Part shown: piece after piece, positions 53,083 through 62,791 of the stretch
How the letters are laid out: each line of letters begins with the position of its first letter
Numbering within the stretch: position 1 is the stretch's first letter
Origin: an uncultured Bacteroides sp.
GTDB lineage: Bacteria; Bacteroidota; Bacteroidia; Bacteroidales; Bacteroidaceae
Reading direction: 5' to 3'
DNA length: 64,000 nucleotides
Assembly (NCBI GenBank): GCA_944322345.1
Contig: CALUOO010000013.1
Coordinates: 26,732 to 90,731 of the forward strand
The notes under the pieces: generated by a model
What the model was told of the DNA's origin: nothing
The model's input: only the letters and a program-made list of their open reading frames with translations
Database searches by the model: none
Position numbers and translations under genes: made by a program

Positions 53083-55128
53083 TTAAATAAGTTCGATGCT
53101 GCGCTTTACAAATTTATTCAAAGCTTCTCCTTTCAGCATATTATTTTGTAATAATGCCAAGTCAATAAGTTGACGAATGACTTTATTGTCATTTGCATAT
53201 TGGGCAAAGATTGTCTCTTTTTGTTTTTTCAGCTCATTCCATTTTTTATCCAGATTGTTCAATTCTTCTTTCTCATTTGTCGGAATGTCTTCAGCTTTTT
53301 TCCCTTTATGCTTATCCTGTAATGCATTGCGTGAGCTATTGATCTCATTCAACTCTTTTTGAATAGGAGAGATGGAGTCCGAACAAGCATTCTCTTCATC
53401 CGCCAAGACTTGTTTTATTAGTTTATGGTCAGCGTTTAGAATCAGGTTAAACATGTCTGGCATTTCTCCGTAGAAACTCATGCCGGCTTGTATATTGGCC
53501 ATTTCCTTCATACGGCGCATATATTCGCTTTGAGTAATGATGACAGGAGATGCATTTTCACCCAGCGATTGTGTCATAACATTAAATTCAACCTTTTCCA
53601 TTGCAGGAAGTTGGCTCTTGAAGGCACCAATAATAGCATCCTGCTTGTCTGCTTCCAATACTTCTTTGTGTACGTCCTCTTTTACAATCAGATTATCGAT
53701 TACATCGCTGTCTACACGTGTGAATCTGGATTTTTCAAACTTTTGTTCCAGCATACTTACAACGGCAACATCAAGCTGCCCGTTCATCAGCAATACATTA
53801 TATCCTTTGGCTGTTGCATTGTCAATGTAGCTGTATTGTTCATCTTTATCACTTGCGTATAGATAAATCAGATTCCCATCTTTATCCGTCTGGTTATCTT
53901 TAATTAATGTCTGATATTCTTCGAAAGTATAGTGCTTGTTGTCAGTATCGGTGAAGAGAGCAAATTTCTGAGCCTTTTCATAAAAATCTTCCTGAGTCAA
54001 CATTCCGTAGTTGATAAATATCTTCAGGTCGTTCCACTTCTCTTCAAATTGTTTTCGGTCATTTTTGAAAATGGTCTGTAGACGGTCGGAAACTTTTTTT
54101 GTGATATATGTAGAAATTTTCTTTACATTTGAATCACTTTGCAGATAAGAACGTGAAACGTTTAGCGGTATGTCCGGAGAATCAATTACTCCATGCAGCA
54201 GAGTCAGGAAGTCTGGTACAATACCTTCTACTGAATCGGTCACATATACTTGATTGCAATACAGCTGAATCTTGTTCTTGTTCAGCTCTATATTGCTTTT
54301 TATTTTTGGGAAATATAGAATACCGGTCAGATGGAATGGATAGTCTACATTAAGATGTATCCAGAACAATGGCTCATCGGACATCGGATAAAGTTTGCTG
54401 TAGAATGATTTATAATCCTCATCCGACAACTCACTTGGTTTACGTGTCCATAGGGGAGTAGTTTCGTTGATAATATTGTCTTCTGCTGTTTCCACTTGTT
54501 TTCCGTCTTTCCATTCTTTCTTTTTCCCAAAAGCAATGGGCACAGGCAAGAAGCTGCAATATTTTTTTAATAGACCGCTAATTCGTGATTCTTCCAAAAA
54601 CTCTTTGCAATCATCATCAATATATAAGATGATATCTGAACCACGGCTTTCTTTTTCTACATTTTCAAGCGTAAACGCCGGACTACCATCGCATGTCCAT
54701 TTCACTGCTTGTGCTCCCTCTTTGTATGATTTTGTAACAATCTCTACCTTCTTGGCAACCATAAATGCAGAATAGAATCCTAAGCCGAAATGTCCAATGA
54801 TGGCATTGGCATCGTTTTTATATTTCTCTAAGAAATCATTTGCACCTGAAAATGCAATCTGATTGATATATTTTTCAATTTCTTCAGCAGTTAGTCCAAT
54901 TCCGCGGTCAGAAATGGTTATAGTTTCTTTCCCTAATTCTACATGAACGGCCAGATCGCCCAATTCTCCTTTAAATTCGCCAATAGAAGCAAGTGTTTTC
55001 AGCTTTTGAGTTGCATCTACTGCATTGGATACCAATTCACGGAGAAAGATTTCATGATCACTATACAGAAACTTTTTGATGATAGGGAAGATATTCTCAG
55101 TTGTAACCCCAATATTACCTTTTTGCAT
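53083..55128 (-). CDS. htpG: molecular chaperone HtpG (Hsp90)
   Basis: 681 residues. GHKL ATPase domain: FLRELVSNAVDATQKLK, ITISDRGIGLTAEEIEKYINQIAFSGA and IIGHFGLGFYSAFMVA; middle domain with LYFPKIKSNIE and LPLNVSRSYLQ-like LNVSRSYLQSDSNVKK; a shorter, divergent C-terminal dimerisation domain with a charged coiled segment near 610-640. Cytoplasmic ATP-dependent chaperone. Standing between the clpC and patatin genes with terminators on both sides, so probably a single-gene unit. No clear promoter seen. Confidence 0.97.
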   Translation of the reverse strand: MQKGNIGVTTENIFPIIKKFLYSDHEIFLRELVSNAVDATQKLKTLASIGEFKGELGDLAVHVELGKETITISDRGIGLTAEEIEKYINQIAFSGANDFLEKYKNDANAIIGHFGLGFYSAFMVAKKVEIVTKSYKEGAQAVKWTCDGSPAFTLENVEKESRGSDIILYIDDDCKEFLEESRISGLLKKYCSFLPVPIAFGKKKEWKDGKQVETAEDNIINETTPLWTRKPSELSDEDYKSFYSKLYPMSDEPLFWIHLNVDYPFHLTGILYFPKIKSNIELNKNKIQLYCNQVYVTDSVEGIVPDFLTLLHGVIDSPDIPLNVSRSYLQSDSNVKKISTYITKKVSDRLQTIFKNDRKQFEEKWNDLKIFINYGMLTQEDFYEKAQKFALFTDTDNKHYTFEEYQTLIKDNQTDKDGNLIYLYASDKDEQYSYIDNATAKGYNVLLMNGQLDVAVVSMLEQKFEKSRFTRVDSDVIDNLIVKEDVHKEVLEADKQDAIIGAFKSQLPAMEKVEFNVMTQSLGENASPVIITQSEYMRRMKEMANIQAGMSFYGEMPDMFNLILNADHKLIKQVLADEENACSDSISPIQKELNEINSSRNALQDKHKGKKAEDIPTNEKEELNNLDKKWNELKKQKETIFAQYANDNKVIRQLIDLALLQNNMLKGEALNKFVKRSIELI

Positions 55129-55183
55129 AATTGATTATATTTTTTAGTTTATACTGATTTTTTTGTTTATGGGGAGACAAAAA

Positions 55184-55212
55184 AAATGCCAGTTTCAGCG
55201 GAACTGACATTT
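55184..55212 (-). terminator. terminator of clpC
   Basis: AAAATGCCAGTTTC (55184-55197 approx.) pairs with GAACTGACATTTT (to 55212) including wobble pairs; eight Ts follow on the minus strand. Confidence 0.75.
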
Positions 55213-55269
55213 TGGCACATATAAGGTCTGCAGTAACGAACCTTTTATAGTAAAGCTGGATATGGAATA

Positions 55270-57798
55270 CTAACAATCGGCGTTGGAAAAATCCAATTCA
55301 CCTTTGTCTTTGTTTAACGAAACTCTGATAGTATCGCCTTCTTTTAAAGAGGCAGATATGATTAATTCCGAAAGTCCGTCTTCCAGATAAGTTTGAATGG
55401 CTCTCTTCAACGGACGTGCTCCATATTGGACATCATACCCTTTTTCCGCAATAAATCTTTTGGCGTCATCTTCTATTATCAGTGTATAACCGATTGCTTT
55501 CATCCGGTTGTAGAGCCCTTTTAACTCAATATCGACTATTCTGGTAATTGCATCTAAAGAGAGCTGGTCAAAAGTTATAATCTCGTCAATACGGTTTAGA
55601 AATTCTGGTGCAAACGATTTATTCAATGCTTTTTGGATGACACTTCTTGAGAATTCCTTGTCATCCAGTCTGCTCTGAGTTGCAAAGCCAATCCCTCTTC
55701 CAAATTCTTTTAATTGGCGGGTTCCAATGTTGGAAGTCATAATGATGACTGTATTTTTGAAATCTACCATTCTTCCATAACTGTCAGTCAATCGGCCTTC
55801 ATCCATTACTTGCAGAAGGAGGTTGAAAACGTCGGGATGTGCTTTTTCAATTTCATCGAGCAATACAATGGAATAAGGCTTACGACGAACTTTTTCTGTC
55901 AATTGTCCTCCTTCTTCATATCCTACGTATCCCGGAGGGGCTCCTACAAGGCGCGACACAGTGAATTTTTCCATGTATTCACTCATGTCAATACGGATTA
56001 AAGCATCGGAAGAACCGAACATATATTTGGCCAATTCTTTAGCCAAATGTGTTTTCCCTACTCCAGTAGGCCCTAAAAACATGAAAGTCCCTATCGGTTT
56101 ATTGGGGTCTTTCAATCCGACACGGCTACGCAGAATGGCTTTGACTAATTTCTCGATTGCTGCATCCTGTGCTATGACTTTCGATTGCAGATCGTCTTTC
56201 ATTCCTGCCAACTTGATTCCTTCGGCTTGTGCCATACGTTGTACCGGAATGCCCGACATCATCGAGATGACCGTAGCTATTTCTTCTGCATCAACTGTTT
56301 GTCTGTTTTCTTTTAGGCTCTCCTCCCACAATTGCTTCATCTTCTCTAATTGTAGAGCCATTTCCTTTTCTTTATCTCTGAAGCTTGCGGCCAATTCAAA
56401 GTTTTGCGACTTTACAGCCTCGTTTTTCTTTTGTTTTGCCTCTTCGATGAGCTTCTCCTGTTCTTCTATTTCTTTAGGAACGCTTATATTGGTTAGATGT
56501 ACACGCGAGCCTGCTTCATCCAGAACGTCAATGGCTTTGTCCGGAAAGTTACGGTCTGTTATGTAGCGATCTGCCAGTTTTACACAAACTTCCAATGCCT
56601 CGTTTGTGTAGTTCACGTTGTGATGGTCTTCGTATTTGTCTTTAATGTTCTTTAGAATCTGAAGTGTTTCTTCGGCAGTAGTGGGATCTACAATTATTTT
56701 CTGAAAACGACGTTCCAAAGCGCCGTCTTTCTCTATGTTCTTACGATATTCATCGAGAGTTGTAGCACCAATACATTGTATTTCTCCTCTTGCCAATGCC
56801 GGTTTCAGCATATTGGCTGCATCCATTGATCCGGCAGCCGATCCTGCACCTACAATGGTGTGGATTTCATCTATAAATAGAATAACGTTTGGATTGCGTT
56901 GCAGTTCGTTCAAGATAGAGCGGATTCTCTCCTCAAATTGCCCCCGGTATTTGGTACCGGCAACAACGGCTGTCATGTCAAGTGCTACTACACGTTTGTC
57001 AAACAGTATGCGTGAAACTTTTTTTTGAATAATGCGCAGTGCCAGTCCTTCAACTATTGCCGACTTTCCCACGCCCGGTTCGCCGATTAAGATAGGGTTA
57101 TTCTTTTTTCTTCGGCTTAAAATCTGTGCCAGTCGTTCTATTTCTTTGTCTCTGCCAACTACGGGATCCAGTTTTCCTTCTTCGGCAGCTTTTGTCATGT
57201 CTATACCAAAATTGTCAAGGACAGGAGTATCGTTTTGAGATCTTTTAGAGGTCGTTTGGGCTTGTTGCCGGTTGCTCTGCCCGTCTTTACCGTTAGTCCG
57301 GAAGGCCGATGCCTCTTCTTCCTCATCTTCCTCTTCTTCCGAAAATCCCATTCCTGAGTTTACATTAGGCTGAAGTGTTACCTGTTCCAGCACTTTTGTA
57401 TAGCTGATGTCATTGTCTTTTAGAATAGACGAAGCTTTATTGTCATCTTTTAAAATAGCGAGTAAAACGTGTTCAGTCTCTATTATATTACTTTTCATTC
57501 TTCTTGCTTCCAATACACATATTCTTAAAATCTTATTTGCTTCATCAGAAAACGGAATTTCTGTATCTGGCAGCAGAATACCATTGTCGTCGGTTTTAAG
57601 CAAAATCTCAATCTGTCGCTTGATCGTCATCAGATTGGCATTCAATCTTGATAAGATTTCGATTGCTTTCCCTTTACCATTTCTCAGTATTCCTAAAAAA
57701 AGATGTTCCGGAAATATTATTTTATTATTCAATCGGCAGGCCTCTTCTTTACTATAAACAATAATGTCAGAAACCTCTTGTGAAAATCGGTTATTCAT
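55270..57798 (-). CDS. clpC: Clp ATPase, ClpC-type
   Basis: 842 residues from the ATG at 57798 ([20 protein letters not shown]). A frame extending to 57831 runs into the -7 box and is unlikely. Clp_N repeats (1-145), AAA+ module 1 with GEPGVGKSA, a middle domain with a UVR-like stretch ([24 protein letters not shown]), and AAA+ module 2 with [15 protein letters not shown]. Module 2 ends in the D2-small domain; an IGF/LGF-type ClpP loop should lie near GRGIGFATQ. Unfolds substrates for ClpP. Single-gene unit. Confidence 0.93.
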   Translation of the reverse strand: MNNRFSQEVSDIIVYSKEEACRLNNKIIFPEHLFLGILRNGKGKAIEILSRLNANLMTIKRQIEILLKTDDNGILLPDTEIPFSDEANKILRICVLEARRMKSNIIETEHVLLAILKDDNKASSILKDNDISYTKVLEQVTLQPNVNSGMGFSEEEEDEEEEASAFRTNGKDGQSNRQQAQTTSKRSQNDTPVLDNFGIDMTKAAEEGKLDPVVGRDKEIERLAQILSRRKKNNPILIGEPGVGKSAIVEGLALRIIQKKVSRILFDKRVVALDMTAVVAGTKYRGQFEERIRSILNELQRNPNVILFIDEIHTIVGAGSAAGSMDAANMLKPALARGEIQCIGATTLDEYRKNIEKDGALERRFQKIIVDPTTAEETLQILKNIKDKYEDHHNVNYTNEALEVCVKLADRYITDRNFPDKAIDVLDEAGSRVHLTNISVPKEIEEQEKLIEEAKQKKNEAVKSQNFELAASFRDKEKEMALQLEKMKQLWEESLKENRQTVDAEEIATVISMMSGIPVQRMAQAEGIKLAGMKDDLQSKVIAQDAAIEKLVKAILRSRVGLKDPNKPIGTFMFLGPTGVGKTHLAKELAKYMFGSSDALIRIDMSEYMEKFTVSRLVGAPPGYVGYEEGGQLTEKVRRKPYSIVLLDEIEKAHPDVFNLLLQVMDEGRLTDSYGRMVDFKNTVIIMTSNIGTRQLKEFGRGIGFATQSRLDDKEFSRSVIQKALNKSFAPEFLNRIDEIITFDQLSLDAITRIVDIELKGLYNRMKAIGYTLIIEDDAKRFIAEKGYDVQYGARPLKRAIQTYLEDGLSELIISASLKEGDTIRVSLNKDKGELDFSNADC

Positions 57799-57828
57799 AT
57801 TTCTTCTTTTTCTACAGCTTTGCGGGTG

Positions 57829-57836
57829 CAAATATA
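57829..57836 (-). promoter_or_regulatory. -7 box for clpC
   Basis: Reverse complement TATATTTG, exact match, about 30 bases before the ATG at 57798. The remaining gap to 58064 shows no other feature. Confidence 0.45.
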
Positions 57837-58064
57837 TATAATTAAATTAGTTCTCACATACATATAATTTGCTGTTACAAACATTGTGCCAATATTCACT
57901 TTATTGTTTTTATAGTATTCTTCGCGGTCGCTTCTACTGATTGGGGCATTTCCTAAGGACGATTGAGATTCTGGCGTAATTTGCTATATTTTTGTTGTGG
58001 CGATTATTTACGGTTATTTTTTATTTCTGAAAAGAGGAGTGTCAGCTGTTTTATGCAATAAAAG

Positions 58065-58949
58065 CTAATTATTGAATAAGTTTGTTCTCTTTCCGCTTTT
58101 CACCTCTTCCAGCAAGGCTTTCACATCTACTTCATCAAAAAGTAAATCCAATTCGTTATGCGTAAATTTTTGCAACATAGCATTACATACGATTAATTTA
58201 AAATAAGAAATCGATTGTATGGGTATCATCAGATGATAAAGCGTTTCTTTATCAGATTTACGATATTCCCAAATAGAGGCTTTCGTAAGTTGGTCAATCA
58301 CATGGATATATAATTCTCCATTCTCGTATGTATGTAAAAAACTATGTCCAAATTCGTCATAATTTCCCAACCGGAAATGATAAAGTGTTGGGGATAATCT
58401 CTCACTTTTCCGTAAAGAAATCAAGTCATGTCCAAATCCCTTTGCTTTCAACACAGAATCGGTTAAATGAATCTGCCAAGGATAATCCACCTCACAGGGA
58501 ACTAAAACATAAGGCTCTCCATTCCTGTAATGCAACGGTATCCAATCTATTGGCAAATTGAACAAGCTCACCTTTTCCCATGTTGAAAGAAGCCTTTTTT
58601 CTCTGTTACTTTGCCACTGTAGCATTTGTTCCTCACAATATTCCTCATCAAAGCGCATCAGCCAGAAGTCTGGTTTATAATATATAGAATTACTGTCAGG
58701 CTCCAGATAAATGGAGACATTATGCAACGTGTCTTTCCACTTTTTTAAGTACTCTTGTAAAAAAAACAGCGTATCGTTCTCTACAAATTGACCACATACA
58801 ATCAATCTATGTTCGTCGTTGAGTATTGTATCGCGCTTTTCTACAAAAGAAGTTTGTGAGAGATTCTCCTTACAACCTCCTGATATCATAGCATATGCAG
58901 TAGCCGATACAAAAAAGAGTGTGATTTTTTTTAAAACGGATGTTGTCAT
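58065..58949 (-). CDS. paralogous lipoprotein 4 of the right-end cluster, candidate immunity protein
   Basis: 294 residues from the ATG at 58949; its lipoprotein signal has Cys26 in MISGGC. The frame opens further upstream, but that part encodes an Rhs-repeat scrap. The mature protein shares the module of its neighbours: GQFVENDTLFFLQEYLK, YLEPDSNSIYYKPDFW, NLPIDWIPLHYRNGEPYV, GELYIHVIDQLTKASIWEY, and the end EVDVKALLEEVKSGKRTNLFNN (split across the C-terminus). Family unknown to me. Envelope location and clustering with a possible toxin suggest immunity, by inference. Confidence 0.6.
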   Translation of the reverse strand: MTTSVLKKITLFFVSATAYAMISGGCKENLSQTSFVEKRDTILNDEHRLIVCGQFVENDTLFFLQEYLKKWKDTLHNVSIYLEPDSNSIYYKPDFWLMRFDEEYCEEQMLQWQSNREKRLLSTWEKVSLFNLPIDWIPLHYRNGEPYVLVPCEVDYPWQIHLTDSVLKAKGFGHDLISLRKSERLSPTLYHFRLGNYDEFGHSFLHTYENGELYIHVIDQLTKASIWEYRKSDKETLYHLMIPIQSISYFKLIVCNAMLQKFTHNELDLLFDEVDVKALLEEVKSGKRTNLFNN

Positions 58950-58984
58950 GTTGGCTGATATTAGTTTTAATATGAAAATATTCT

Positions 58985-59135
58985 TGTTTAAATCTTGGGT
59001 CAGGTTGCCATTTTCATCGTATTCGTACTCCACAGCGGCTTTTGCACCGTCACGAAACTCGAATCCGTTGTTGTATGCAGCCGTTGTAACGGCATCCGAT
59101 ACGGCTTTCAGCCGGTTACCTTTTTCATGATAGTG
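58985..59135 (-). pseudogene. Rhs/YD-repeat fragment
   Basis: Reads in frame HYHEKGNRLKAVSDAV and later YEYDENGNLTQDLNKN, the classic Rhs core repeat, without start or continuation. It is more G+C-rich than the lipoproteins around it and is fused in frame with the leader of the downstream lipoprotein gene. It begins directly after the stop of the upstream paralogue. Remnant of an Rhs polymorphic toxin. Confidence 0.8.
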
Positions 59136-59140
59136 AATCG

Positions 59141-60004
59141 TTAGTTATTAAATAATGTTGTTCTTTTTCCACCTTTTACCTCTTCCAACAAGGCTTTGAC
59201 GTCTACTTTATCAAAAAGTTCTTGCTGATTCCCAAAATATTTCTGATAGGGAGCGCTACATACAATCAAATCGAAAGAAGAGACAGATTCGATAGGAATC
59301 ATCAGAATATATTCCTCTTTTTCCGGATAGCGATATTCCCAAACGGCAGTTTTTGTTTTCTTATCTATGATATGGATATACAGATCTGCCGTTTTTAATG
59401 TTCTGTAATCTTCTATTTCAAAATGGTAGAGCGATGCTGATTGTTTTTTACTGCTTTTCAATGGAGTAAAGAATGTATCATACCATCTACTTGCGATTAA
59501 TGAATCCGTCAGTTGTCTTTGCAAGGGATAATCAATCTCACAAGGTACATACACACAAGGTCTTCCTTTATAAAAATGTAGCGGTATCCAATCTTTCGGC
59601 AGTCCGAATATTTCCACTTTACACAATGCCGGAAGTCCTTTCTCCATTCTCCATTCTTGCCAATATATCCAATCTTTTGCACAACTCTCTTCATCCATAT
59701 GCTCAATCCAATACTCTTGTGTATAATAATGAGAATTTTTAGAAGGTTCTAAAAATATAGCAGTATTGCGAAGCGGTCTTCCATCTTCCGTTGGATAGTC
59801 TTTTAAAAACTCTTGTGTAAAGAACAGCGTATCATTCTCTATAAACTCACCTTTTATTAGGAAATCGTATTTGGTATTTCTTACTGTATCCCTCCACTCT
59901 TCTTCAACAAGTTGTCGGATACCCATACTGCTTTTACAACTGATGAGTGCAGTCACAAGTCCTATACACACAAGCATTACAGGCATTAGATTCCTTACTT
60001 TCAT
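59141..60004 (-). CDS. paralogous lipoprotein 3, candidate immunity protein
   Basis: 287 residues. Lipoprotein signal with LISC (Cys23). Carries the cluster module in full: KGEFIENDTLFFTQEFLK, FLEPSKNSHYYTQEYWIEHM, GLPKDWIPLHFYKGRPCVYVPCE, DLYIHIIDKKTKTAVWEY, IPIESVSSFDLIVCSAPYQKY, LFDKVDVKALLEEVKGGKRT. Its DNA is nearly identical to paralogue 1 over parts (for example 59211-59317 against 61676-61782), so duplication or gene conversion is recent. 12 bases after the gene before. Confidence 0.6.
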   Translation of the reverse strand: MKVRNLMPVMLVCIGLVTALISCKSSMGIRQLVEEEWRDTVRNTKYDFLIKGEFIENDTLFFTQEFLKDYPTEDGRPLRNTAIFLEPSKNSHYYTQEYWIEHMDEESCAKDWIYWQEWRMEKGLPALCKVEIFGLPKDWIPLHFYKGRPCVYVPCEIDYPLQRQLTDSLIASRWYDTFFTPLKSSKKQSASLYHFEIEDYRTLKTADLYIHIIDKKTKTAVWEYRYPEKEEYILMIPIESVSSFDLIVCSAPYQKYFGNQQELFDKVDVKALLEEVKGGKRTTLFNN

Positions 60005-60016
60005 GATAATAAATTG

Positions 60017-61600
60017 TTAGTTATTGAATAATGTTTTTCTCTTCCCTTTTACTACTTCCTCCAATAATTTTTCCAAATACGCTTGATTAAAAAAACCGGA
60101 AGGATCTCCTTTGAAATCCTGATAAACAGACTGGAACACAAGCATGTTACAATAAGAGATGGATTCTACAGGAAGCATCAATCTATAAGAATCAGACTCA
60201 GAATCTCGATATTCCCATATAGACATCTTTGACTTTTCGTCCAGTATATAAATATACAAATCCGTTTTTGTAGAATAAGTTCCTGCTGAATGAATCACAA
60301 AATGAAACTTCGAATCAGACAGTTTCTCGCTCTTTTCTATCCAGTTGAATACTTTAAAAAGACGTTCTCTGGTTATCAACAGCGAATCATTCAACAGTTG
60401 CAGCCCCCAATAATCATACTGAAAAGGAGTGCAGACAAATGGCTTGCTGTTAGGAATATCTACGTGCATTTCTAAAGGAACCCAAAGGTCAGGCAACCCG
60501 AAGGTATCCATTTTCCGCAACGATATGTTTTTTTCTTTTTTGTCCTTTTCCCAATCCTGAAGATAGTCCTCATCATAATCCATCTGGTGGAAATATTCCA
60601 TCCAGTAGTCGCGGCTATAGTATCGGGAGTGCCTGTCCGGTTCCTGATAAGCCGATACATTCCGTTTCAGCGGAGCATCGGGATGCAGGCTGTCTTTCAG
60701 AAACTCTTGTAAGTAGAACAATGTATCATTCTCGGTAAATGCTCCTTTTATTACCAGATTCTTGGCATCGTTCCATATGGTATCCCTCCACTCTCCCTCT
60801 GTCGGATAGTCGATATTGGTGATGCGGTGTTCCGACGTGAGCCTTTTTCCTGCATCTGCACCCTCCAGCCGCTGTTCGTTCCTTTGCCGAATAGCTACCG
60901 GATGCTCTTCGTCAAAGGTTCGGAATATTTCCGCATAGTCTTGCGGCTTATAGAGGATCTCGCTTGTTTGTTCAAACTTTCCTTGCGGAGTGATGCGATA
61001 TTCGGAGTCGATGCGTTGACCTATCAGTTCGTCGGGATAGCGGTCATAACTGATGATTGGCTCAAAACGGGCAATGTAGTCGTATCCCGGAAAGTGAAGC
61101 TGCTGTATGCTGACTGTAAAGTCTGTGTGCAATTCTCCTTCAATGACGGGTGCTCCATCACAAGAACCCCATTCATATATTGGCAGATAATCAATTAATT
61201 TCCCTTTCAAGTCAAAGGTCACTAACCAACATTTACCCGACAGCCAGCCTCCTTGTGCGACAAAAAGCTCTCCTAAAATATAATCACCGGTAGATTCTTT
61301 AAATAAAGATAGAAACGAATCTTCATCAGTTTGTTTTTTACATTTTCGGTTCTGGTTGGCATAAAATGAAGTACCTATTATTTCATACCAATAAGAAGGT
61401 CTGTGTCTGAGATTATCACGTCTTTTATAAGGGAGAGTCAGATAATCATTGCTTTCTTGACAAAGTCTAATGATTCCATGCAAACAAGAATCTTGTATAT
61501 TAGTAGGCCGTGTACGCAATATATTATCAAAATTCCTCTGAGATTTGGCAGTTTCAGTACTTAGAAGTACGAAAATAAGGAATAGGAATAATTTGTTCAT
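60017..61600 (-). CDS. paralogue 2 with extra N-terminal domain, exported
   Basis: 527 residues from the ATG at 61600 (a GTG at 61609, overlapping the previous stop, would add three). Signal peptide MNKLFLFLIFVLLSTETAKS without lipobox Cys. Residues about 20-260 are an extra domain not found in the other three (GELFVAQGGWLSGKCWLVTF, IYEWGSCDGAPVIEG); about 270-527 repeat the cluster module in diverged form (KGAFTENDTLFYLQEFLK, GLPDLWVPLEM, DLYIYILDEKSKMSIWEY, EEVVKGKRKTLFNN). Not recognised. Translationally close to its neighbours. Confidence 0.6.
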   Translation of the reverse strand: MNKLFLFLIFVLLSTETAKSQRNFDNILRTRPTNIQDSCLHGIIRLCQESNDYLTLPYKRRDNLRHRPSYWYEIIGTSFYANQNRKCKKQTDEDSFLSLFKESTGDYILGELFVAQGGWLSGKCWLVTFDLKGKLIDYLPIYEWGSCDGAPVIEGELHTDFTVSIQQLHFPGYDYIARFEPIISYDRYPDELIGQRIDSEYRITPQGKFEQTSEILYKPQDYAEIFRTFDEEHPVAIRQRNEQRLEGADAGKRLTSEHRITNIDYPTEGEWRDTIWNDAKNLVIKGAFTENDTLFYLQEFLKDSLHPDAPLKRNVSAYQEPDRHSRYYSRDYWMEYFHQMDYDEDYLQDWEKDKKEKNISLRKMDTFGLPDLWVPLEMHVDIPNSKPFVCTPFQYDYWGLQLLNDSLLITRERLFKVFNWIEKSEKLSDSKFHFVIHSAGTYSTKTDLYIYILDEKSKMSIWEYRDSESDSYRLMLPVESISYCNMLVFQSVYQDFKGDPSGFFNQAYLEKLLEEVVKGKRKTLFNN

Positions 61601-61608
61601 GGCGGTCA

Positions 61609-62466
61609 CTAATTAAATAAGTTCTTTCTCTTTCCGCTTCTTGCCTCTTCCAGCAAAGCTTTCACATCTACCTTATCAAAAAGTTCTTGCTGATTCCCAA
61701 AATATTTCTGATAGGGAGCGTTACATACAATCAAATCGAAAGAAGAAACAGATTCGACAGGAATCATCAGGATATATTCTTCCTCGTCCTGATAGTGGTA
61801 TTCCCAAACGGCAGCCTTGGTTTTCTTATCTATGATGTGGATATACAAATCTCCTGCGGAGCTCCAATCTGTAGCTGCAAAAGCAAAATGATAAAGTGAT
61901 TCCGACAATTTATCACTCTTCTCCAATGGAGTAAAATCTACTTCTAAATACCTGTAAATTAACAAAGAATCACTCAACCGTCGTTGCACTGGTACATCAA
62001 CCTCGCAAGGTACGTACGCACAAGGCACTCCCTTATAGAAGTGTAAAGGAATCCAATCTATAGGCAGTCCAAATGTATTTACCTTTTGCAATGAACCATG
62101 TGACTTTTCTTTTCGTTTTTGATTCCAATATAAAAGTTGCTCCTTCCAAAATTCACCACCTAAATGCTCAATCCAATACTCTTGTGTATAATAATGAGAA
62201 TCCTTAGAAGGTTCTAAAAAAATAGTAGTATTGCGAAGCGGTTGTCCATATTTCGTCAAACGTTTTTTCAAAAACTCTTGTGTAAAGAACAGCGTGTCAT
62301 TCTCAATAAACTCACCTTTCACTAATAAGCATCGGTCTGAGTTTTCTATTGTATCTTTACACTCTTCTTTGATAGTTTTCCTGATATTTTGATTTAAAAT
62401 AATTTGTGAAATAATTATTTCAAAATGCAAAAACATGAAAATATTCATTACAAAAAATCTTTTCAT
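61609..62466 (-). CDS. paralogue 1 of the cluster, exported
   Basis: 285 residues. N-terminus MKRFFVMNIFMFLHFEIIIS is a signal peptide without a lipobox Cys, unlike paralogues 3 and 4. The module follows: KGEFIENDTLFFTQEFLKK, FLEPSKDSHYYTQEYWIEHL, GLPIDWIPLHFYKGVPC, DLYIHIIDKKTKAAVWEY, IPVESVSSFDLIVCNAPYQKY, LFDKVDVKALLEEARSGKRK. Ends LFN where its relatives end LFNN, the last codon being replaced by TAG. First gene of the leftward four-gene unit; possible -7 box at 62568-62575. Confidence 0.6.
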   Translation of the reverse strand: MKRFFVMNIFMFLHFEIIISQIILNQNIRKTIKEECKDTIENSDRCLLVKGEFIENDTLFFTQEFLKKRLTKYGQPLRNTTIFLEPSKDSHYYTQEYWIEHLGGEFWKEQLLYWNQKRKEKSHGSLQKVNTFGLPIDWIPLHFYKGVPCAYVPCEVDVPVQRRLSDSLLIYRYLEVDFTPLEKSDKLSESLYHFAFAATDWSSAGDLYIHIIDKKTKAAVWEYHYQDEEEYILMIPVESVSSFDLIVCNAPYQKYFGNQQELFDKVDVKALLEEARSGKRKNLFN

Positions 62467-62547
62467 ACATTCTTCAAATAATCATAGTTTATAAAAAGAG
62501 AAAGATAATTATCAACATACTAAGTTTTCATTGAATATAAATCTATC

Positions 62548-62721
62548 ATGTACATTAGAATAATGCCCAAATATAAGAAAACAATGGATATAGAAAAAGT
62601 ATTTTTGACTTTAGACAAATCTTTCTTTATTCAAAAACATTTAGATTTTCACTTCTGCTTTGAAAACTCTCCATGTAGTGTCTTACTTCCAAGTAAACAA
62701 AACGTTCTTTTATCGAAGTGA
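62548..62721 (+). CDS. possible small rightward ORF, 57 residues
   Basis: ATG at 62548 to TGA at 62719-62721, with in-frame ATGs at 62563 and 62584. The peptide includes KVFLTLDKSFFIQKHLDFHF and ends NVLLSK. It is followed 8 bases later by a stem with a rightward T run (62729-62779), the layout of a short gene. No family recognised and no promoter found; could be chance. This is the main content of the 62467-62791 gap. Confidence 0.25.
   Translation: MYIRIMPKYKKTMDIEKVFLTLDKSFFIQKHLDFHFCFENSPCSVLLPSKQNVLLSK
62568..62575 (-). promoter_or_regulatory. possible -7 box for the paralogue cluster
   Basis: Reverse complement TATATTTG, exact match, about 100 bases before the ATG at 62466; AT-rich context, no -33 box. 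Confidence 0.25.
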
Positions 62722-62728
62722 AGTAATA

Positions 62729-62779
62729 AAACTTACCCAAGATATATTGAGGATAATAAACTTGGGTAAGTTTTTTCTT
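62729..62779. terminator. terminator downstream of the papain-like protein gene
   Basis: AAACTTACCCAAG (62729-62741) pairs perfectly with CTTGGGTAAGTTT (62761-62773). The T run is better on the plus strand (TTTTTT) than on the minus strand, but it lies just after the leftward gene's stop and can serve both. Confidence 0.75.
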
Positions 62780-62791
62780 TACTACTAGCAA

